The notes beneath the pieces were generated by a model. The model saw only the letters and a program-made list of their open reading frames with translations. It searched no databases and had not been told where the DNA came from. Both the position numbers and the translations under genes were made by a program. From NCBI GenBank assembly GCA_001023575.1, contig CP011489.1, positions 1,611,001 through 1,675,000 of the forward strand: a stretch of DNA of 64,000 nt. The letters run 5' to 3'. This DNA is from Actinobacteria bacterium IMCC26256 (GTDB lineage: Bacteria; Actinomycetota; Acidimicrobiia; IMCC26256). Below are positions 25,909-34,900 of this stretch, piece after piece (position 1 is the first letter of the stretch; the number at the start of each line of letters is the position of its first letter).

Positions 25909-26280
25909 TTACTTCTTCTTCTTCTTTTTCTTCTTCTTGCTCGGTGATTTTCCTAAGCGACGCGAGTTAAACAGGCCGCGTGATTTATCGAGCTTCTCCA
26001 TCTCTGCCAAAATTTCTGGAGCGGCGGAGTTAACAATGTCCTCTGCCGAATCAAGCAACGCTGCTATATCGTCATCCATAGTTACATGCTCTGCCACGGG
26101 GACCTGCGCAGCACTCAAACTCCCGTAGTCCCACCCAACATCTGCTCTGCGCAGAATGAAACCATCGCAATCCGCTGGGCACTCCCAGGGAGCGCCTGGG
26201 GCCATGTCAATGCGGCATTTGCGCACTACCTCCCCATTCTCATAAGAGCGGCTCTCGTAGTGCTTGCATTCGGTACGCAT
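25909..26280 (-). CDS. Small four-cysteine protein with a poly-lysine tail
   Basis: A protein of about 123 residues. The N-terminal part carries Cys5, Cys22, Cys34 and Cys38 (TECKHYES, RKCRID, APWECPADCDGF), suggesting a zinc or iron-sulfur site. An acidic helical middle follows (DDDIAALLDSAEDIV), and the protein ends in nine consecutive lysines (codons 25938-25912). The tail could bind nucleic acid or anionic lipid. The start is uncertain: ATG 26280 or 26286 best preserves the Cys region, but the frame is open to 26364. The gene converges on tRNA-Leu. I cannot name the family. Confidence 0.65.
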   Translation of the reverse strand: MRTECKHYESRSYENGEVVRKCRIDMAPGAPWECPADCDGFILRRADVGWDYGSLSAAQVPVAEHVTMDDDIAALLDSAEDIVNSAAPEILAEMEKLDKSRGLFNSRRLGKSPSKKKKKKKKK

Positions 26281-26448
26281 TCCCATTTCCCCATTATTCC
26301 AGTTACACACAAGATTGAGTGACCAGGGGCCCCGAAACTTAGGGAAAGAGGACATTCCCCCCAAAACTCTCCTTAAGGCGTCTCCCCTACCTGACGAAAG
26401 AACCCCCTAAGAGCCCACCGACTGGGCACCAAGAAATTGAGGGGTGAG

Positions 26449-28050
26449 ATGGATAACGAAGAGGAGAGAGCAGATGATGCAAGACTCGTCGTTGAGCCAT
26501 CCGGAAAAATAAGGGAGGCAGACGAGTCTGCCGAGCGCCTATTAGGGCGCCCCAACCTCATCGGGACGCCGTTACTCGAGCATCTACACCCGACGGACCG
26601 CCGGATCGTTGCATCGTTGTTAACAACTCCACAGCAACACGGTGCGCGAGTAGTTCGGTTGATAGATCAGGGCCTCGGATCTCAAGTAGCAGAGCTTCGC
26701 GTCTCATACGACGCTGGGGATCCGATCAAAGGTTCAATAATTGTCTCTCTTCGAGGCCTATCAACATTTGTTGCACCTAGCCGAACTGCGTATACCTCGG
26801 CTCAACTAGAGAAACTGTTTCTCGCCTCCACAGACATCATCACAGTTCTTATGCCCAATGGCGACTGGAACGCCAGCCCAGCAGGGACCCGCATCCTTGG
26901 CCACCAACCTGGCTACGAGCCAGAGGGCGGTCTCCTATCTCTGGTACATCCTGACGATCTCGAGCGCGCTGTCGTTGCGCTTAGCGAAGTCGCTGGCGGT
27001 GTCAGAACCCAACGCGAAGCGGTGCGAGTGAGAGTCCGCTCGGCTGATGGCGATTACATGCATTTCGACTGCTCTGGCCAAGACCTAACTCATGACCCAG
27101 ATGTTGGCGGAATTGTCATCGTGGCGAGAGACGTAACCGGCGAGCAGCGAGCAGAGGACGAGCGAGCGGATGTTGAGGCTCGCTACCGCGCAACATTTGA
27201 GAGAAGCCCACTCGGCATTGCAATGATTGGATTAGATGGCCACGTAATCGAGGCTAATGACGCACTCTGTCGGATGGTAGGGCGAGAGCAAGACGCATTA
27301 GTGGGTCAAGATGTCGATGGCATAGTGCACCCAAGCGACCGCATTCTCCTCTCCGAGCATCGAGCGAACCAGCAGACAGGTGCACTCATGCGAGCCTCTG
27401 AGACGATCCGCCTCGTGCATGAAGATGGGCACACGGTCTGGGCGCTAACCGATACATCTGTGATTGAGCACCCAGATGGAAGCCCGGCTTATCACATTGC
27501 GCTAGTTGCAGATATAACTGATCGCAAAAGACTTGAAGCACGATTGGAGCACCAGGCATTCCATGACTCGCTTACTGGCTTACCTAATCGTGCCCGTCTT
27601 GGCGACCTGCTCGAGTCAGCGTGGAGGGATCGCGCAGAAGACAGCTACCTTGCAGTCCTCTTTGTTGACCTAGATCACTTTAAGGCGGTAAACGACGAGC
27701 GCGATCACGATGCTGGCGATGAGCTCCTCGGCATTGTTGCACGCAGATTGCGCGCTGTGGTGCGCGGCGGTGACGGAGTCTGCCGATACGGAGGCGACGA
27801 GTTTGTTGTCGTGTGTCAAAAAGTTGATTCACCACACATTGCTATGGAGCTAGCTGATCGAATTCGCACATCTCTGTCTCGCCCTTATCTTCTGACCTCA
27901 GGGGAGGTAACGATCGGTGCAAGTCTTGGAGTAGCGATCGCCTCTTCCCAAGAATCGCCGGCGGAGTTGCTCCGCAGCGCGGATCGAGCCGCAGGGCAGG
28001 CCAAGGAGCAGGGCCGAAACCGAGTGGTCGCAGCAGATATTCCGCTCTGA
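26449..28050 (+). CDS. PAS-PAS-GGDEF diguanylate cyclase
   Basis: A 533-residue soluble sensor. PAS-like domains occupy roughly residues 117-235 and 242-360 (the second contains RSPLGIAMIGLDGHVIEAND and ends with DITDRKRLE); a third degenerate one may lie before residue 105. The GGDEF domain begins HDSLTGLPNRARL and has the intact loop GGDEF (448-452) with RGGD (439-442) five residues before it, the product-inhibition site. No EAL domain. ATG 26449 follows GAGGGGTGAG. It likely makes c-di-GMP in response to a cytoplasmic redox, light or ligand signal. Confidence 0.9.
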   Translation: MDNEEERADDARLVVEPSGKIREADESAERLLGRPNLIGTPLLEHLHPTDRRIVASLLTTPQQHGARVVRLIDQGLGSQVAELRVSYDAGDPIKGSIIVSLRGLSTFVAPSRTAYTSAQLEKLFLASTDIITVLMPNGDWNASPAGTRILGHQPGYEPEGGLLSLVHPDDLERAVVALSEVAGGVRTQREAVRVRVRSADGDYMHFDCSGQDLTHDPDVGGIVIVARDVTGEQRAEDERADVEARYRATFERSPLGIAMIGLDGHVIEANDALCRMVGREQDALVGQDVDGIVHPSDRILLSEHRANQQTGALMRASETIRLVHEDGHTVWALTDTSVIEHPDGSPAYHIALVADITDRKRLEARLEHQAFHDSLTGLPNRARLGDLLESAWRDRAEDSYLAVLFVDLDHFKAVNDERDHDAGDELLGIVARRLRAVVRGGDGVCRYGGDEFVVVCQKVDSPHIAMELADRIRTSLSRPYLLTSGEVTIGASLGVAIASSQESPAELLRSADRAAGQAKEQGRNRVVAADIPL

Positions 28051-28096
28051 ATATTACGCCCTACATTTCTCTCCAATACGTAGAAGAGAACGGGTT

Positions 28097-28657
28097 TTAC
28101 GCGTCTAGCCAATCTGGTGCTTTGCCGAGTAAGAAGCGGCTTACGCCGAGGCAGCGGTCAAGGAGTTCGCACGTAACTTCGTTGCCGGCCCGGATGTTTA
28201 GAAGCGATAGCGAGAGGCTTGCCACAACGCGCAGACTCGTCTCCGGCGCATCTGTCGCAGCTGGGTAAGAATCAATCGCTGAGACCTCGAGTGGAAGGTC
28301 TGGCCCGCCTACCCCAGCAAGCTCGGTTGCTAGTACAAGCAGATCAGGGGCCCGATGCAGTGGTGGTAGGGCCCACGTAAATGAGAGCGATACGTGGAAC
28401 TCGTCGGGTGGATCTTCTTCATCATCTCGGGCCAATACTGCATCCTCGAAACCAAGAATGACGCGAGGGTTTACGGCAAGCGATAGGTATAGGTCTACGG
28501 GTCCCTCGCAACCCTCCTCTGGGTGAAGGTCTACCTCCCAATTTTGGCGCAACGAATATGACTCAACAAAGTGTCGCTCATCATGGACGTGAAAACCATG
28601 ATCAACTGCATGATCCTTTAGATCAGCGACAAAGCCTGGGAGGTCAATAACTGCCAT
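28097..28657 (-). CDS. Conserved-looking cytoplasmic protein of unknown function
   Basis: A 186-residue acidic protein I do not recognise. It contains GFHVHDERHFVESYSLRQNW and WEVDLHPEEGCEGP near the N-terminus and a leucine-rich C-terminal half. There is no signal peptide or membrane helix. The start lies only 3 bases after the stop of the esterase gene upstream, so it is the last gene of the long operon that includes rdgB and rph. Confidence 0.65.
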   Translation of the reverse strand: MAVIDLPGFVADLKDHAVDHGFHVHDERHFVESYSLRQNWEVDLHPEEGCEGPVDLYLSLAVNPRVILGFEDAVLARDDEEDPPDEFHVSLSFTWALPPLHRAPDLLVLATELAGVGGPDLPLEVSAIDSYPAATDAPETSLRVVASLSLSLLNIRAGNEVTCELLDRCLGVSRFLLGKAPDWLDA

Positions 28658-28660
28658 TGG

Positions 28661-29593
28661 TTACTCGACAGCTAGTGCAACACGCAGTGCTGCCGAGGCG
28701 TGTGCAATTGCTTCGCCCGCAGTATCAAGGATGCTCTCAAGCCCGAAGAAGCCGTGGAACATTCCCTCATAATGAACCAGCTCAACCTTTACACCGGCTG
28801 CTGCCATCGCCTCAGCGTATGCATTGCCTTGATCGCGCAGAGGGTCGTAGCCGGCAGTGATTATGTAGGCAGGTGGAAGATCTGATAGGTCATCTGCGCG
28901 CAGCGGAGAGACGCGCGGATCCGTCACTGCATCGACGTCGCCGTTGAGGTAGTGCCCGTAGAACCAACGCATCATCTCTGTAGTCAGTAAATAACCCTCA
29001 GAGTTATCGATCATCGAATCGCTCGTGAATTCGTAGTCCGTTGTCGGGTAGACAAGGAGTTGAAAGGCAATCTCGAGTCCACCAACATCACGAGCGATGT
29101 GGGTTATCACCGTTGCGATATTGCCGCCGGCGGAGTCTCCAGATACAGCGAGTCGCCTGCCATCAACACCTAGTTCTCCAGCGTTCTCCTGCACCCAAAC
29201 TGCGGCGGCAAATGCATCCTCGATGGCCGCCGGAAATGGGAATTCAGGGGCAAGTCGATAATCAACCGAGACAAGAGTGCACTTCGATGCCGCTGTGATA
29301 CTCGCGCAGCCTCCATCATGCGTATCGATGTCACCGATTACCCATCCACCGCCGTGGAAGTAAACAACAACAGGTGTGATCCCCGCGCCCTCAGGGCGAT
29401 AGATCCGAATAGGAATATCTCCAAGCGGCCCGGGGATTATGCGATCCTCGGTGATTACACCCTCGGCAGTCGCCGGCATTGAGAGTGCCGCGTACTGAGA
29501 ACGAAGGTCATGGTGAACTAAATCCTCCGTGGGCACCTCTGGGGCGAGATTCAGTACGTCAAGAAGCGCCTTGGCCTGGGGGTGAAGGGTCAT
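28661..29593 (-). CDS. Alpha/beta hydrolase, hormone-sensitive-lipase family esterase
   Basis: A 310-residue esterase. The oxyanion-hole motif HGGGWVIGD and the nucleophile motif GDSAGGN identify the HSL (group IV) family; DPLRDQG supplies the acid and GMFHGF the histidine. Such enzymes hydrolyse short or medium acyl esters in the cytoplasm. The ATG is one base after the stop of rdgB, so it is in the same transcript. Confidence 0.9.
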   Translation of the reverse strand: MTLHPQAKALLDVLNLAPEVPTEDLVHHDLRSQYAALSMPATAEGVITEDRIIPGPLGDIPIRIYRPEGAGITPVVVYFHGGGWVIGDIDTHDGGCASITAASKCTLVSVDYRLAPEFPFPAAIEDAFAAAVWVQENAGELGVDGRRLAVSGDSAGGNIATVITHIARDVGGLEIAFQLLVYPTTDYEFTSDSMIDNSEGYLLTTEMMRWFYGHYLNGDVDAVTDPRVSPLRADDLSDLPPAYIITAGYDPLRDQGNAYAEAMAAAGVKVELVHYEGMFHGFFGLESILDTAGEAIAHASAALRVALAVE

Positions 29594-29594
29594 T

Positions 29595-30263
29595 TCAGTT
29601 CTGCTCCTTATGCAATGTGGAGTTCCCGAGTGTTTGCATACTCCGCCACACTAGGGGGGCCACGGATCGCAGAGCGCGCCCTCTGTGTGAGATTGCATGC
29701 TTTTCTTCCGGGGTCATCTCAGCAAAAGTACGCGACTCGCCCTCGGGCATGAATATGGAGTCGTAGCCAAATCCGCCTAATCCCCTTGGCGAGGCAGTTA
29801 TTCGCCCCTCCACTTCTCCTCTAGCGGTTAACTCCGAACCGTCTGGAAAGGCTACGACGACCGCCGTAGCGAAGCGTGCGGTTCGCGATGCATCTGTGCG
29901 CGAAAGAAGTTCGGCGAGCAGGTGGTTGCAGTTGTCCTCATATGTTGCATGCTCCCCTGCATAGCGTGCGCTGAATACTCCGGGGGCTCCGTCTAATGCG
30001 TCTACCTCGAGCCCTGTGTCATCCGCTATTGCAGCTATACCGGTTGCAGAACACAGTGCACGCGCCTTGAGGCGCGCGTTGTCTAGGAGCGTCTCACCGT
30101 CCTCCACTACCTCAGGAATATCGCCAGGTCGTGCGACTAGTTCTACGGATAATCCAGAATCAGTTAGAACCGCAACAATCTCACGTGCTTTATCAGGGTT
30201 AGCAGTCGCTACAACTAAACGCAGCGGAGCAAAACTCAATGAATCATGGTCGCTAAGCGTCAC
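29595..30263 (-). CDS. rdgB: XTP/dITP diphosphatase (nucleotide house-cleaning)
   Basis: A 222-residue Ham1/RdgB protein, somewhat longer than the usual 200. [11 protein letters not shown] at residues 19-29 is the substrate loop, [14 protein letters not shown] and [24 protein letters not shown] are the diagnostic metal and purine motifs, and GFGYDSIF and SHRGRALR complete the set. It removes non-canonical purine triphosphates. The GTG start overlaps the rph stop by 4 bases (GTGA). Confidence 0.95.
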   Translation of the reverse strand: MTLSDHDSLSFAPLRLVVATANPDKAREIVAVLTDSGLSVELVARPGDIPEVVEDGETLLDNARLKARALCSATGIAAIADDTGLEVDALDGAPGVFSARYAGEHATYEDNCNHLLAELLSRTDASRTARFATAVVVAFPDGSELTARGEVEGRITASPRGLGGFGYDSIFMPEGESRTFAEMTPEEKHAISHRGRALRSVAPLVWRSMQTLGNSTLHKEQN

Positions 30264-31003
30264 GCGCTACGGGGGCTCGGTGGAACGCTGAGCATCTCAC
30301 GCTGCATTGCGAATAATTCTGCGATTCCACCCTCAGCGAGACCAAGTAGAGAATCGAGTTCACCGCGCGAGAATGCTGCTCCCTCTGCGGTGCCCTGAAC
30401 CTCGATGAACTTTCCATCACCGGTCATCACAACATTCATATCGACCTCAGCCGATGAGTCCTCTACATAATCAAGGTCAAGGGACGGAAGCGCACCGACG
30501 ATCCCGACAGAGACTGCTGCACATAACTCGCCTACCGGATTGATACGTAGTCGACCTTGCTGCACCATGCGCTCGCACGCATCATGTAGCGCAAGGTAGC
30601 CACCGCAGATAGCGGCGGTACGTGTGCCCCCATCTGCCTGAAGCGCATCGCAGTCCACTGTGATCTGGAACTCACCAAGCGCCACTAGATCAGTAACAGC
30701 GCGAAGCGATCTCCCGATTAAGCGCTGAATCTCCTGTGTGCGGCCAGACTGTTTTCCCTTTGCGGCCTCGCGAGAGACGCGCTCTGGTGTTGAGCCTGGG
30801 AGCATTGAGTACTCGGCGGTTACCCAGCCGCGTCCTTTGCCACGGAGCCACGGCGGTACGCGGTCCTCTACTGAGGCTGTGCAGAGAATCCGCGTGCGAC
30901 CAAACTCAACTAATACTGAGCCAAGTGCAAGCTCAGTAAAGTCACGGGTGAAGGTGACATCACGGAGTTGATCCGGCTCGCGGCCATCGTGGCGAATACC
31001 CAT
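30260..31003 (-). CDS. rph: Ribonuclease PH
   Basis: A 247-residue phosphorolytic 3'-5' exoribonuclease that trims tRNA 3' ends. It begins [19 protein letters not shown] and has [31 protein letters not shown] and [11 protein letters not shown]-type motifs ([12 protein letters not shown]), all characteristic. ATG 31003 is preceded by AAGGAC. Followed by rdgB with a 4-base overlap, as in mycobacteria. Confidence 0.96.
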   Translation of the reverse strand: MGIRHDGREPDQLRDVTFTRDFTELALGSVLVEFGRTRILCTASVEDRVPPWLRGKGRGWVTAEYSMLPGSTPERVSREAAKGKQSGRTQEIQRLIGRSLRAVTDLVALGEFQITVDCDALQADGGTRTAAICGGYLALHDACERMVQQGRLRINPVGELCAAVSVGIVGALPSLDLDYVEDSSAEVDMNVVMTGDGKFIEVQGTAEGAAFSRGELDSLLGLAEGGIAELFAMQREMLSVPPSPRSA

Positions 31004-31030
31004 TGGGGTCCTTTCGAGGTGGTTAGTTCG

Positions 31031-31756
31031 TCAGACGTTAGTCACGAGACGCGGCGTAGCAAGAGTGGCTGGTGCCCCAAATGCCTCGGATCCCTCATGT
31101 AGAGATTCCGTCGAGTCCACTGTGGGCCACAGATGAGTAAGCATTAGCGCTCCGGCGCTGGAGTTTCTTGCCATCTCCCCCGCCTCATGCGCGCTCAAAT
31201 GCATATTGGTTCGCCTATCAGAGTGGAGATAACTGGCCTCCGCGAGTACAAGGTCAGCACCATGAGGAAAGGAATCAACACTCCACCCCGGTCCAGTATC
31301 AGCAGTGTAAATAAGGCGGGTCGCATCGGATGAGACCTCAACTGCGAAAGTCGGGATTGGGTGATCCGTGCGTCGAAAGTCCAGGCGAGCATCCTTTACC
31401 TCAACCGGGGCTGCTTCCTCAATTACACGCCAGTCGAATACCCCTCCCCAACCAGAGACGAGTGCACCTAAACGCTGCTCTGCGCCACTCGGTGCGAATA
31501 CGGGGAGGCCAGAGCGTTCAAGTCCGTAACGCCAAGCAACGTGCAGCCCGTAAATATCTGCGCAGTGATCTGGATGCTCATGAGTGATGACGACGGCATC
31601 AATATCCCCCGGATCGCAGTACTCATGAAGGGTTGCAAGAGTGCCATTGCCGCAGTCGAGCCAGAGATTGGCCTCGGCGGTACGCACCAAATATCCACTA
31701 CACGCGCCTCTTGCGCTTGGGTAGGAACCCGATACACCAAGAACTACTAACTCCAT
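31031..31756 (-). CDS. Metallo-beta-lactamase-fold phosphodiesterase (Rv1339-like)
   Basis: A 241-residue MBL-fold hydrolase with ITHEHPDHCAD (metal motif H-x-H-x-D-H), TADTGPGW and the late histidine in MLTHLWP. By position between murI and rph it corresponds to mycobacterial Rv1339, reported as an atypical cyclic-nucleotide phosphodiesterase. The start overlaps the end of murI by 10 bases. Function is inferred from family and synteny. Confidence 0.85.
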   Translation of the reverse strand: MELVVLGVSGSYPSARGACSGYLVRTAEANLWLDCGNGTLATLHEYCDPGDIDAVVITHEHPDHCADIYGLHVAWRYGLERSGLPVFAPSGAEQRLGALVSGWGGVFDWRVIEEAAPVEVKDARLDFRRTDHPIPTFAVEVSSDATRLIYTADTGPGWSVDSFPHGADLVLAEASYLHSDRRTNMHLSAHEAGEMARNSSAGALMLTHLWPTVDSTESLHEGSEAFGAPATLATPRLVTNV

Positions 31757-32583
31757 TTATGCGCCTCAACATCTGCAACCTCTGGGCCTAAGAACCGTGC
31801 CCCTAGTTCCATAAAGGTAGCCGTATCGCCAGATGTAATAAACACATGCGAACCGCGGGCCTCAGGTACAGCGCCCGACCTCGGCTCTTGGCCCACAATG
31901 GAGTCGCCAACCTCTAGACGCCCCATTACCTCGAATGCAGTCTCATCAGCACTTGAGATGAGCGTCACACCCCGACCCATAACGCTGGCAATACTCCGAG
32001 CGAGGAGTGGGTAGTGAGTGCAGCCAAGAATTAACGTATCAACGTTCGCAGAGCGCACCGGCTCCAAGAGTCTCTCTGCAAGTTTGATCACCTCATCTGA
32101 GTCAACATCCCCGGCCTCTACAAACTCAACGAATCCGGGGCAGGCTTGGCAGGTTAAATCGAGCCCTGATGTCTCCGCCGCACGTTGATATGCGCCCGAG
32201 TTAATCGTGCCCACAGTGCCGATTACACCAACACGTCGCGTCTCGGTCACCTTCGCAGCAGCGCGCACTCCAGGGCTCACGACTCCGATTACCGGAATGT
32301 CGTAGCGCGCTTTCAGGTCCTCTAACGCTGCAGAGGCGGCACTATTACAAGCCACCACGAGCATCTTGACTCCACGCTCGACAAGTAGGTCCGAGATCTC
32401 TAGTGCGTACCCGCGAACCTCTTCAGCAGGCTTCGGGCCATAAGGAAAGCGACCGGTATCGCCGAAGTAAACAAGCGACTCGCCGGGAACTAGATCAATG
32501 AGCGAGCGCAGAACCGTGAGGCCACCGAGCCCGGAGTCGAATACGCCGATAGGGCGAGTATCTAGCGGCGCTGCTTTGGTCAT
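31747..32583 (-). CDS. murI: Glutamate racemase
   Basis: A 278-residue enzyme making D-glutamate for peptidoglycan. IGVFDSGLGGLTVLR at the N-terminus, the first catalytic cysteine in VVACNSAAS and the second in LGCTHYPLL are all present. TACCGT ends 8 bases before the ATG, which suggests its own leaderless promoter within the cluster. Confidence 0.96.
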   Translation of the reverse strand: MTKAAPLDTRPIGVFDSGLGGLTVLRSLIDLVPGESLVYFGDTGRFPYGPKPAEEVRGYALEISDLLVERGVKMLVVACNSAASAALEDLKARYDIPVIGVVSPGVRAAAKVTETRRVGVIGTVGTINSGAYQRAAETSGLDLTCQACPGFVEFVEAGDVDSDEVIKLAERLLEPVRSANVDTLILGCTHYPLLARSIASVMGRGVTLISSADETAFEVMGRLEVGDSIVGQEPRSGAVPEARGSHVFITSGDTATFMELGARFLGPEVADVEAHKWS

Positions 32584-32632
32584 TGGGCTAAACGGTAGTG
32601 CTTATAAAGCAGCGAGTCGCGGCGCTACAGAG

Positions 32633-33607
32633 TCACTTTGTGGCAGCGGCGCGGGTCAAGCGGTCTACAACTGCAACTCCGATGCCAGAACCCACAGGTA
32701 GCACTGCAAGGACAACATCAATCCCGTGATGATCCGCAGCACGGAGGCGGTCGTAGAGAACACGCGCGTACTCCTCATCGGTCTCAGGGGGCTCGAGAAC
32801 ACCGACGGCGGTAGGTAATCCGATAGGGACCGGAGGCGGGGCAAGAAGCGCTACCTTGCGCCCGTTCTCTAAGTGATCGCGTGCGATCTGTGGAGCATCG
32901 CGCGCTGTGACAATCTCCACGCGAGCGTTAGGTGCGTAGTGGGCCTCGAGGGTCCCTGGTGCGCGTGTCTCGCCGCCTACCGATACTGCGTAGCCGAGTA
33001 CCTCATCGATGCGATCAAGAGTGACTCCCCCTGGCCGCAAGACTGTGATCTCATCGCCTGAGCAGTCGATGATTGTCGACTCGAGCCCTACGCGTGATGG
33101 CCCACCGTCGAGGACGATCTCAATATCATCTCCGAGGTCTTCGCATACCGCCTCTGCTGATGTTGGGCTTACTCTCCCAAATCGATTAGCGCTTGGAGCC
33201 GCTATTGCTCCGCCAAACTCAGTAAGCAGAGCACGAGCAACAGGGTGCGATGGGACGCGAAGAGCCACGGTATCGAGGCCACCGGTCACCGAGTCGCTCG
33301 CCTTTGCAGAACGCTTGAAGACAATCGTTAGTGGTCCGGGCCAGAACGCATAAGCAAGATCACGTGCTTCCTCGGATATCTCGACCGCCCATTCGTCGAT
33401 CTCATCAACTGTTAGAAGATGAACGATTAGCGGATGATCGCCGGGGCGACCCTTTACCTTGAATACCTTTGCAACTGCTTCGTCGTTAGATGCATCAGCA
33501 CCGAGTCCATAAACAGTCTCCGTTGCGAATGCGACGATCTCGCCTGCTCTAAGTGCTTTTGCTGCAAGGGTTACCGACTCTGCATCGGCGGGCATTGGGC
33601 GACTCAC
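32633..33607 (-). CDS. L-threonylcarbamoyladenylate synthase (Sua5/YwlC type)
   Basis: A 324-residue protein with an N-terminal YrdC domain (ATETVYGLGADA, WPGPLTIVF, VALRVPSHPVARAL, PSANRFGRVSPT) and a C-terminal Sua5 domain from about residue 215. It makes threonylcarbamoyl-AMP from threonine, bicarbonate and ATP for the t6A modification of ANN-decoding tRNAs. The GTG start overlaps the cysM stop by 4 bases. Confidence 0.93.
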   Translation of the reverse strand: MSRPMPADAESVTLAAKALRAGEIVAFATETVYGLGADASNDEAVAKVFKVKGRPGDHPLIVHLLTVDEIDEWAVEISEEARDLAYAFWPGPLTIVFKRSAKASDSVTGGLDTVALRVPSHPVARALLTEFGGAIAAPSANRFGRVSPTSAEAVCEDLGDDIEIVLDGGPSRVGLESTIIDCSGDEITVLRPGGVTLDRIDEVLGYAVSVGGETRAPGTLEAHYAPNARVEIVTARDAPQIARDHLENGRKVALLAPPPVPIGLPTAVGVLEPPETDEEYARVLYDRLRAADHHGIDVVLAVLPVGSGIGVAVVDRLTRAAATK

Positions 33608-34542
33608 CAGTAGTTGATGCGCGTTGCGCGATCGACGACCACATCAAGGTCGTCGGTCCATGCACCTGAGGATAGGTACTTCCAGCCGCCATCCGGGAGG
33701 ACAACAACAATTGTGCCGCTATCCATGCGCTCAGCTGCCTTCACTGCACCTGCAACTGCGGCACCGCAGGATATGCCGGAGAAGATTCCAGTCTTGTTAA
33801 GAAGGATCCTTAACCACTCAACTGATTCTCGCGGGCGCACAATCATTCGGCGGTCTATTAGGGAGGAGTCAAAAATGGGGGGCACAAAACCGTCATCGAG
33901 CGAACGAAGGCCCTGGACCTGCTCGCCTGCGGGCGGCTCTACAGCGACTACTTGAATCGCTGGATTCTGCTCTTTGAGGTACTTGCCCACTCCCATAAGC
34001 GTTCCACTTGTTCCGAGGCCGGCTACAAAAGTATCGACCTCGGGGCAGTCACGCCAGATCTCTGGGCCTGTACCCTCGTAGTGAGCGAGAGGATTCGCTG
34101 GGTTGCCGTACTGGTAGAGGAACACGTAGCTCGGGTCATCCGCTGCAATCTCTTGTGCTCGACGTATTGCGCCGTTGCTTCCCTCTTCGCCTGGGCTATT
34201 CGTGATCTCTGCACCGAAGATCTCAAGAAGTTGTCGACGCTCTGGGCTGACGTTCTCGGGCATCACGACACGAAGTTTGTATCCCTTAACGCGTGCAATT
34301 AATGCAAGGCCGATACCGGTATTACCGGAGGATGGCTCGAGGATTGTTGCTCCAGGCTTCAGGGTGCCGTCAGCCTCAGCCATCTCAATCATCTTCTTGG
34401 CGATGCGATCCTTAGACGAGCCGCCCGGGTTCTGCCCCTCCAACTTGGCGAACATGCGCACGTTTGGATTCGGCGAGAGCGGGTCAATGTTTACAAGCGA
34501 CGTATTACCTATGAGGTCGAGGATGCTCTCGTACCTAGCCAT
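33604..34542 (-). CDS. cysM: CysO-dependent cysteine synthase
   Basis: A 312-residue PLP enzyme of fold type II. GGSSKDRIAKK carries the PLP lysine (Lys44), EPSSGNTGIGLALIA binds substrate and GLGTSGTLMGVG binds phosphate. The adjoining sulfur carrier gene 17 bases upstream and the JAMM protease nearby match the mycobacterial CysM system, in which O-phosphoserine and CysO-thiocarboxylate give CysO-cysteine. The specific O-phosphoserine use is inferred from context. Confidence 0.93.
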   Translation of the reverse strand: MARYESILDLIGNTSLVNIDPLSPNPNVRMFAKLEGQNPGGSSKDRIAKKMIEMAEADGTLKPGATILEPSSGNTGIGLALIARVKGYKLRVVMPENVSPERRQLLEIFGAEITNSPGEEGSNGAIRRAQEIAADDPSYVFLYQYGNPANPLAHYEGTGPEIWRDCPEVDTFVAGLGTSGTLMGVGKYLKEQNPAIQVVAVEPPAGEQVQGLRSLDDGFVPPIFDSSLIDRRMIVRPRESVEWLRILLNKTGIFSGISCGAAVAGAVKAAERMDSGTIVVVLPDGGWKYLSSGAWTDDLDVVVDRATRINYW

Positions 34543-34559
34543 TACTGCCGCTTATCGGT

Positions 34560-34835
34560 TCAGCCGCCCGCAACGGCGGGGAGGATCGAGACCACGTCGC
34601 CTGCTACAACCGGGGTGGCCAATGAATCGAGGTAACGGATGTCTTCATCATTTACATAGACATTTACAAACTTATGAAGCGCGCCAGAGTCGTCGACTAG
34701 TTGTCCACCGAGCCCGGGGTACTGCCCAACTATGGCTGTGAATACCTCGCCAATTGTGCCTCCCTCAACCGAGATAGAGGCTGTGCCATCGGTGTATTGG
34801 CGCAGAAGGGTTGGGAGGCGAACATCTACTGACAT
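34560..34835 (-). CDS. cysO: Ubiquitin-like sulfur carrier CysO (MoaD/ThiS fold)
   Basis: A 91-residue beta-grasp protein: MSVDVRLPTLLRQYTDG at the start, GDVVSILPAVAGG at the end. The C-terminal Gly-Gly is the site of thiocarboxylation. It donates sulfur to CysM. Unlike some CysO precursors, nothing follows the Gly-Gly. The ATG is preceded by TAGTCT ending 7 bases upstream, so cysO-cysM appears to be transcribed as a leaderless message. Confidence 0.93.
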   Translation of the reverse strand: MSVDVRLPTLLRQYTDGTASISVEGGTIGEVFTAIVGQYPGLGGQLVDDSGALHKFVNVYVNDEDIRYLDSLATPVVAGDVVSILPAVAGG

Positions 34836-34848
34836 GTGGAAGAGACTA
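34836..34848 (-). promoter_or_regulatory. Leaderless promoter of cysO
   Basis: TAGTCT (34848-34843, minus strand) is followed by 7 bases and then the ATG at 34835. The upstream HNH gene ends at 34901 on the same strand, leaving a 65-base gap for the promoter. Confidence 0.5.
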
Positions 34849-34900
34849 CAACCCCGACCCCAAAGGTCGGAATTCGGGCAGAAGCGAGGCCCTCACCCCT

